The position numbers were made by a program, and so were the translations under genes. From Treponema sp. (GTDB lineage Bacteria > Spirochaetota > Spirochaetia > Treponematales > Breznakiellaceae), in the NCBI GenBank assembly GCA_009786625.1, contig WQRT01000009.1, positions 13,608-19,567 of the forward strand: a DNA stretch of 5,960 nt, in the 5' to 3' direction. The stretch's first letter is position 1; the number at the start of each line of letters is the position of its first letter. Below the pieces are notes generated by a model. The model had not been told where the DNA came from and did no database searches. It saw only the letters and a list, made by a program, of their open reading frames with translations. Positions 5,501-5,960 of this stretch are shown in pieces.

Positions 5501-5960
5501 ATGTTTTTAAAATCCCCTCCGCTATTGCCCGTTTAGTCGAGCGTAAATCCATTGCCTGTTTTTCAATAAAACGATGCGATTCCTGTTCGGTAAGTTTAAG
5601 GTATGAAATAAGCATACACTTCGCCCTGTCGATAATTCTTATATCTTCAATTTTTTGCTTTAACATGGCGTTTTCTTCCTGCATTCTTTTTAATTTGCAG
5701 CTAACAGAAACCGCCAGCGAAAGCGCCGCCCAGAAAAAGTTCCTGTCAACAGGCTTGGAAACCACAAGAACGCCGTCTTCCCGGCAGACAGCCGAAATCT
5801 CGTCAAAATTGCCGCTGTTAACGGCGAGAATCACCTGGGAAAAACCTTTTTCCGCGATATAACGCGCCATGCTTTCTCCCGGTTCATCCGCGAGCGGCGC
5901 GTCAATTATTATAATGTCAAAATCTTTATCAAGAAGCGTTCTCCTCGCTTCTCCCGCGGA
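5490..5960 (-). CDS. ANTAR-domain response regulator, C-terminal part
   Basis: This is a putative RNA-binding antitermination regulator, with 156 residues visible. The frame stays open through the right edge of the window, so the N-terminus (probably some 30-40 residues) is missing and the ATG at 5870 is internal. The receiver-like part has DFDIIIIDAPLADEPG with an Asp at the phospho-acceptor position (codon 5901-5903), then QVILAVNSG and VLVVSKPVD with the conserved Lys. A coiled coil follows (LKRMQEENAMLKQKIEDI). The ANTAR three-helix domain comes last, with RAKCMLISYLKLTEQE, HRFIEKQAMDLRS and AIAEGIL matching the conserved Ala, Leu and Met-Asp positions. It strongly resembles a receiver-ANTAR family I recall from Clostridia near glutamine metabolism genes. 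ANTAR proteins bind paired hairpins in leaders and prevent termination. Its targets are not visible here. Its stop codon lies 11 bp inside purF, pointing to one operon and a nitrogen- or purine-related role. Confidence 0.88.
   Translation of the reverse strand, partial: SAGEARRTLLDKDFDIIIIDAPLADEPGESMARYIAEKGFSQVILAVNSGNFDEISAVCREDGVLVVSKPVDRNFFWAALSLAVSVSCKLKRMQEENAMLKQKIEDIRIIDRAKCMLISYLKLTEQESHRFIEKQAMDLRSTKRAIAEGILKTYAN

Noticed and set aside
5419..5862. 147-codon plus-strand open frame
   Set aside because: It lies antisense to the ANTAR gene and the purF start, both of which have clear family motifs. Its product has no recognisable features.

Overview
The window looks like chromosomal DNA from a Treponema-type spirochaete, most likely a host-associated (gut, rumen or termite) species. 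This is inferred from protein style and not from a marker gene. The clues are a chemotaxis receptor tail ending in F-H-V, a BspA/TpLRR-type leucine-rich-repeat lipoprotein, a second lipoprotein with an Ig-like domain of a kind I associate with treponemes, and an XRE regulator whose N-terminus resembles those common in treponemes. Every gene is protein-coding. I see no RNA genes, CRISPR array or transposase.

Layout. (1) Positions 1-390, plus strand: the C-terminal end of a methyl-accepting chemotaxis protein. (2) Positions 443-3544, minus strand: two lipoprotein genes in tandem, 42 bp apart. The upstream one carries eleven 22-23-residue leucine-rich repeats. The downstream one carries an N-terminal Ig-like domain, a Ser/Thr-rich beta region and a unique C-terminal part. 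(3) Positions 3545-3655: a short AT-rich divergent promoter region with a very good sigma70 promoter for the lipoprotein genes. A perfect 15-bp dyad lies inside its spacer. (4) Positions 3656-3994, plus strand: a small XRE-family DNA-binding protein, the obvious candidate ligand for that dyad. (5) Positions 4079-5500, minus strand: purF, glutamine PRPP amidotransferase of the Fe-S type, with its key residues intact. (6) Positions 5490-5960, minus strand: the C-terminal part of an ANTAR-domain response regulator that overlaps purF by 11 bp and is open at the window edge.

How the genes may work together. The lipoprotein pair and the XRE gene form a self-contained divergent module in which a surface-exposed adhesin-like LRR lipoprotein and a partner lipoprotein could be switched by the XRE protein. 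Near-identical DNA repeats in the LRR array, plus T9 and T8 tracts early in the same gene, could allow size variation or on/off variation of the surface protein. The purF side is a separate transcription unit in which an RNA-binding antiterminator-type regulator is translationally linked to the first committed, glutamine-consuming step of purine synthesis. By eye the lipoprotein genes are clearly more AT-rich than purF and the ANTAR gene, which fits a faster-evolving or acquired accessory insert between core genes.

The most interesting points are the variation-prone LRR gene with its divergent XRE switch, the possible pore-forming-like beta segment in the second lipoprotein, and the ANTAR-purF overlap. 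None can be proven from the sequence alone.
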